Below are positions 60,811-64,000 of a stretch of DNA of 64,000 bases, in pieces. The notes below the pieces were generated by a model, which did no database searches, was not told the DNA's origin, and saw only the letters and a list, made by a program, of their open reading frames with translations. The stretch is from JALCOL01 sp022649665 (GTDB lineage: Bacteria > Bacillota > Bacilli > Lactobacillales > Enterococcaceae). Both the position numbers and the translations under genes were made by a program. The stretch lies in NCBI GenBank assembly GCA_030372335.1, contig JAUDCW010000004.1; one strand, given 5' to 3'. Every line of letters begins with the position of its first letter. Within the stretch, counting starts at the first letter, position 1.

Positions 60811-61940
60811 GCTGCTTCCCCCAATTTCTCTTCTTTATGAATCAGTTCATCGACATTCGCTGAACAAAATACCATCGTTAAGACAAAAGCTGCGGCAAAT
60901 CCAACACCTAACCCGACCAGATAAGCGACAAAGTTATGAGCCATAAATACTGGCAGCGTTGTTAAAGCTGGCAGTGCAAAAGCCGATGCCTGCACATTAA
61001 AGCCACCAATTACAGCACTCCCAAGTCCACCGGCGATACAAGCGCAGATCATCGGCTTTTTCAACGGAATATTCACAGTGAACAATGCTGGTTCAGTGAT
61101 CCCCAGCAATGTCGTCGCTGCGGCAGAAAGTGCGAGTGAACGGTTTTTTGCATCCTTGCATTTTAATGCGACGGCAAATGCCGCGCCGCCTTGCGCAAAG
61201 ATCGCACCGCCAAATAACGGAATCAGTGTATCAAAGCCGCGAACTGCGATATTGTTCAATACGATCGGGAACAGCGCCCAATGGAGTCCAAAAATAACCA
61301 TGATCTGCTGGACTGCTCCCAGCAAAAAGCCGGCGATCAGCGGGCTCGCGCTGTAGACTACTTTGTATCCATTCGCAAACGCATTTCCGACGACCATTCC
61401 GATCGGTCCGAACACGACCAGCGTGATCGGGACGATGATCAATAAACAGATCGGCGGGATCAGCATCCCCCGCAGTGTTTCAGGGATCATCTTGCACGCT
61501 TTTTCAACATATTTTTGCAGAAAGATCGCTAGCAAGATCGGGATAATACTCGCCTGATACTGAACGAGCTGGACAGGGATCCCGAACAAATCGATCGCTT
61601 TTCCGCCGGTCATCAGCGTTGTCAAGTTAGGAAATAACAGGACGCAGGCGATCGCAACCGATGTGAATGTATCGACTTTGAAGCGTTTTGAAGCGGTAAA
61701 AGCTAAAAATACGGGGATGAAATAGAAGAAAGCTTCTGAGATCGAGTACATGATCTCATACGTCGAAGTTCCTTTATGAATCACATTCGTCACAGACAAG
61801 ATGACGAAAATCCCCTTTAAGATCCCGGCCGATACCAATAAATTGATAAATGGCAGGAAAAGTGAAGCAATCAGGTCGGTGACACTATCTATCGCTTTTC
61901 TTATCGTCATTTTTTGCGGTTCTTTTACTGGCTTCTCCAT
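60807..61940 (-). CDS. PTS transporter EIIC component, glucose/beta-glucoside superfamily, without EIIA or EIIB
   Basis: 377 residues with about ten hydrophobic segments. The substrate-site motif LLGITEPALFTVNIPLKKP, characteristic of EIIC of the glucose superfamily, is present. There is no EIIB (no phospho-cysteine domain) before or after, and no EIIA, so it must borrow them or act otherwise. AGATGGAGAAG region: ATG 61940 with a weak site, 4 bases after the aldolase gene. Given its neighbours it probably imports a sugar acid or its derivative. Confidence 0.85.
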   Translation of the reverse strand: MEKPVKEPQKMTIRKAIDSVTDLIASLFLPFINLLVSAGILKGIFVILSVTNVIHKGTSTYEIMYSISEAFFYFIPVFLAFTASKRFKVDTFTSVAIACVLLFPNLTTLMTGGKAIDLFGIPVQLVQYQASIIPILLAIFLQKYVEKACKMIPETLRGMLIPPICLLIIVPITLVVFGPIGMVVGNAFANGYKVVYSASPLIAGFLLGAVQQIMVIFGLHWALFPIVLNNIAVRGFDTLIPLFGGAIFAQGGAAFAVALKCKDAKNRSLALSAAATTLLGITEPALFTVNIPLKKPMICACIAGGLGSAVIGGFNVQASAFALPALTTLPVFMAHNFVAYLVGLGVGFAAAFVLTMVFCSANVDELIHKEEKLGEAA

Positions 61941-61944
61941 CTCA

Positions 61945-62847
61945 TTACCCCCACTGTTTGCTTTCGATATATTGGTTATAAATATTTAAAGCTTTTGCTG
62001 CATCCTTCTCTGTGATCGGGGCAGCGGGCAGACAAGTGAACAGACTGGAAGCGATGCCCTTTTGTTTTAAGATGCATTTAAAAGTCGGCATGAACGGTGC
62101 AGTGACAGAATACAGTTCCATCAGCTGTTCGATCTTGCTTTGGCTTTCTTCCGCGGCCTCCCATTGCTGTTGGTTCACATTTCTGACTAGTGAGGCGCAC
62201 AGCTCCGGAGCGATATTTGAGATCGCTCCGATCGCGCCTTCCCCGCCAGCTTTGATCGTTTCCAGCGCATTGCAGTCATATCCCGTAAACACTTTGAAAT
62301 CCGGCACTAGCGGCAAGATCGTTTGCAGAAGCGACACGGTATGGGCACTTTCCAGCACGGTATCTTTGATCCCTACGATATTCGGATATTCATCCGTCAA
62401 TGCGACGATCAAATCCGGGCTCAAATCATATCCCGTCCGGTCAGGATAGTTATATAAATAAATATCCCCAAAAATCTGTTCGGCCATTTTGCTGAAAAAT
62501 TGATAAAGCCCGTCATCGTTGCAGTTGATATAATACGGTCCTACCAGCAGCACGCCATTTGCCCCTTTTTCAAGGACTTCATTGGCAAAATCGATCGTCT
62601 GCTGATCATGCATCCGGTTGACTCCGACATAGACTTCAGTGCGGTCCCCGATATACTCCAAAGCATCCATTACCAGTGCTTCGGCCGTTTGATCGTCTAA
62701 CGCATAAAATTCGCCGCTGCTTCCTAACAGGACGATCCCTGAAATTCCGCCATCGATCACATAATCATATAATTTATGCATTCCCTCAAAGTCTATCTGT
62801 CCTTCCGCTTTGAACAAAGTCAACAAGGGGCTGATATACTTTTTCAT
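61945..62847 (-). CDS. DHDPS/N-acetylneuraminate lyase family aldolase
   Basis: 300 residues, a pyruvate-dependent class I aldolase. The Schiff-base lysine is in NIVGIKDTV (about residue 160), the catalytic Tyr in IYLYNYPDRTG, and the pyruvate loop in GSSGEFYAL. By context with a UxaA-type dehydratase it would cleave a 2-keto-3-deoxy sugar acid rather than serve lysine synthesis; that is inference. GGAGG lies upstream of ATG 62847. Same strand and close spacing as its neighbours. Confidence 0.88.
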   Translation of the reverse strand: MKKYISPLLTLFKAEGQIDFEGMHKLYDYVIDGGISGIVLLGSSGEFYALDDQTAEALVMDALEYIGDRTEVYVGVNRMHDQQTIDFANEVLEKGANGVLLVGPYYINCNDDGLYQFFSKMAEQIFGDIYLYNYPDRTGYDLSPDLIVALTDEYPNIVGIKDTVLESAHTVSLLQTILPLVPDFKVFTGYDCNALETIKAGGEGAIGAISNIAPELCASLVRNVNQQQWEAAEESQSKIEQLMELYSVTAPFMPTFKCILKQKGIASSLFTCLPAAPITEKDAAKALNIYNQYIESKQWG

Positions 62848-62862
62848 CTGAAACCCTCCAAT

Positions 62863-64000
62863 TTACAAATAGTTGCAGAATCGCGAAATCGCAGTTTCGA
62901 CATATCCCAGCGCTTCTGCTCTTACTAATTCGCCATTGCAAACATCAACCATATAATTCAGCAGCGAGTCGCGCAGCTCGTTCATGGAACGCGGCCCGTA
63001 GATTGTTTCGCGCGCATCAAAGTCGATATTATCTTTCATCATTTCAGCCGTCTCAGGATTGGCGGTCAACTTCAAGACCGGCGCAACCGGATTTCCTGTC
63101 GGCGTTCCTTTTCCGGTCGTAAAAATGACTAATTGGCAGCCGCCGGCGATCAGGCCCGCAACGGAAACTGCATCATTACTCGGCGTATCCATGATCACCA
63201 GCCCGTCCCCGTTTTTTAGATCTTGTGCATATTCATAGACCTCATTGATCACTGACGAGCCGCCCTTGTGAATGCATCCTAAAGATTTCTCTTCCAAAGT
63301 CGTCAAGCCGCCGGCGATATTGCCCGGTGAAGGATTTCCGGTCCGGACCTCTTGCCCGAGATCGTGCAGCTGTTTTTCATACCGATAGACGATGTCATAG
63401 ATTTTCGCTTTCACGTCTTCATTGCGGGCACGGCGCGCGAGGATATGCTCTGCCCCGATAAACTCGGTCGTTTCACAAAGGACAGAAGTTGACCCCAATT
63501 CGACCAGTTTATCGCTGACTTTGCCGACCAGGGGATTCGCTCCCAATCCCGAAGAAGTATCACTCCCGCCGCAGTTCGTCCCAACGATCAATTTAGAGAT
63601 CGGGAACTCTTTGCGTTTTAATTTGGATGCCGCAGTGACCATTTCTCTGGCATATCGCACCCCTTTTTCGACTGTCTTGATCGTTCCGCCCTCTTCTTGG
63701 ATCACCATCCGTTTGATCGGCTTATGGGTCCGCTGCTCGATTTCCGAAATCACCAAGTCGCATTGGCAGCCTTCACAGCCCAATGAAACCACGATGATCC
63801 CGTAAACATTCGGATTGGCTGCATAGCCGGTCATGACATCCATCGTCAGCTGCATGTCCGGCGGCACTTGCGAACAGCCGTTTTGATTATTGAAAGTGAT
63901 TGCTCCTTCGACTTGGCTCGCGATGATGCGCGTCGTATCAGATGCACAAAGACTCGTAGGCAAAACCAGCACATGGTTTCGGATCCCTACTTTCCCGTCC
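62863..64000 (-). CDS. UxaA-family sugar-acid dehydratase (cut by window edge)
   Basis: The frame stays open to base 64000: upstream of GTG 63972 it reads DGKVGIRNH, which continues the family motif G-x-RNH-x-LVLPT, so the true start lies outside the window. At least 378 residues are present. Visible: SLGCEGCQCDLV, IVGTNCGGSDTSSGLGANP (metal-binding Cys and Gly loop), and FTTGKGTPTGNPVAPVLKLTANP. These match altronate/galactarate dehydratases (UxaA/GarD C-terminal part). The product would be a 2-keto-3-deoxy acid for the adjacent aldolase. The exact substrate cannot be told. Confidence 0.9.
   Translation of the reverse strand, partial: DGKVGIRNHVLVLPTSLCASDTTRIIASQVEGAITFNNQNGCSQVPPDMQLTMDVMTGYAANPNVYGIIVVSLGCEGCQCDLVISEIEQRTHKPIKRMVIQEEGGTIKTVEKGVRYAREMVTAASKLKRKEFPISKLIVGTNCGGSDTSSGLGANPLVGKVSDKLVELGSTSVLCETTEFIGAEHILARRARNEDVKAKIYDIVYRYEKQLHDLGQEVRTGNPSPGNIAGGLTTLEEKSLGCIHKGGSSVINEVYEYAQDLKNGDGLVIMDTPSNDAVSVAGLIAGGCQLVIFTTGKGTPTGNPVAPVLKLTANPETAEMMKDNIDFDARETIYGPRSMNELRDSLLNYMVDVCNGELVRAEALGYVETAISRFCNYL

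Overview
The window comes from a low- to mid-GC Gram-positive bacterium, most likely a member of the Lactobacillales close to Enterococcaceae. This is inferred from gene content, not from a marker gene. The supporting content is: a copYZA copper operon with two cop boxes, AmaP-DUF2273-Asp23/Gls24, LtaS, a CamS-type sex-pheromone lipoprotein in a pcrA-ligA-camS-gatCAB run, CopY-type zinc-cysteine tails, strong AGGAGG ribosome binding sites with frequent TTG/GTG starts, and many extended -10 promoters. No rRNA, tRNA, CRISPR array or prophage was seen.

Layout. 1-4.5 kb: citrate synthase (cut by the window edge) is divergent from aconitase and an isocitrate dehydrogenase whose cofactor residues look NAD-type. 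This is the citrate-to-2-oxoglutarate arm of the TCA cycle; an NADP-type glutamate dehydrogenase at 34.5-35.8 kb could turn the product into glutamate. 4.7-9.4 kb: sbcDC and a small XRE regulator. 9.4-24.7 kb: housekeeping genes, namely an RNA uracil methyltransferase, the long minus-strand run pcrA-ligA-camS-gatCAB-dgkB-nitroreductase, a ClC antiporter, an HsmA-like membrane protein and cardiolipin synthase. 24.9-28.1 kb: a baeRF-like protein, a YdcF-like membrane protein and a frameshifted metallophosphoesterase. 28.2-32.6 kb: a very large secreted chitinase with two GH18 domains. 32.8-43.2 kb: pgi, gdhA, aroD, rlmI-like, ltaS, and a nuclease-helicase fusion coupled to a small S51-like gene. 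43.3-47.1 kb: a YkoEDC-type ECF transporter with a DUF169 protein. 47.4-50.3 kb: copYZA. 50.5-53.7 kb: a D-2-hydroxyacid dehydrogenase, an FMN reductase and catalase. 53.9-55.3 kb: the Gls24/Asp23 envelope-stress operon under a promoter with a near-perfect cre palindrome. 55.3-59.8 kb: an ABC exporter with two paralogous TetR regulators and a MerR regulator. 59.9-64 kb: a sugar-acid catabolic cluster (UxaA-like dehydratase, DHDPS/KDG-type aldolase, orphan PTS EIIC) ending in an amidohydrolase gene with one in-frame TGA.

The most unusual structures are a MITE-like intergenic repeat with terminal inverted repeats (two near-identical full copies in opposite orientation about 30 kb apart, plus two shortened copies) that appears to supply transcription terminators; the double-GH18 chitinase with three unassigned repeats of about 90 residues; the DUF169-ECF linkage without a visible THI box; and two recently damaged genes. 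Where a ribosome binding site clearly favoured an internal start over the longest open frame, the internal start is used and this is stated.
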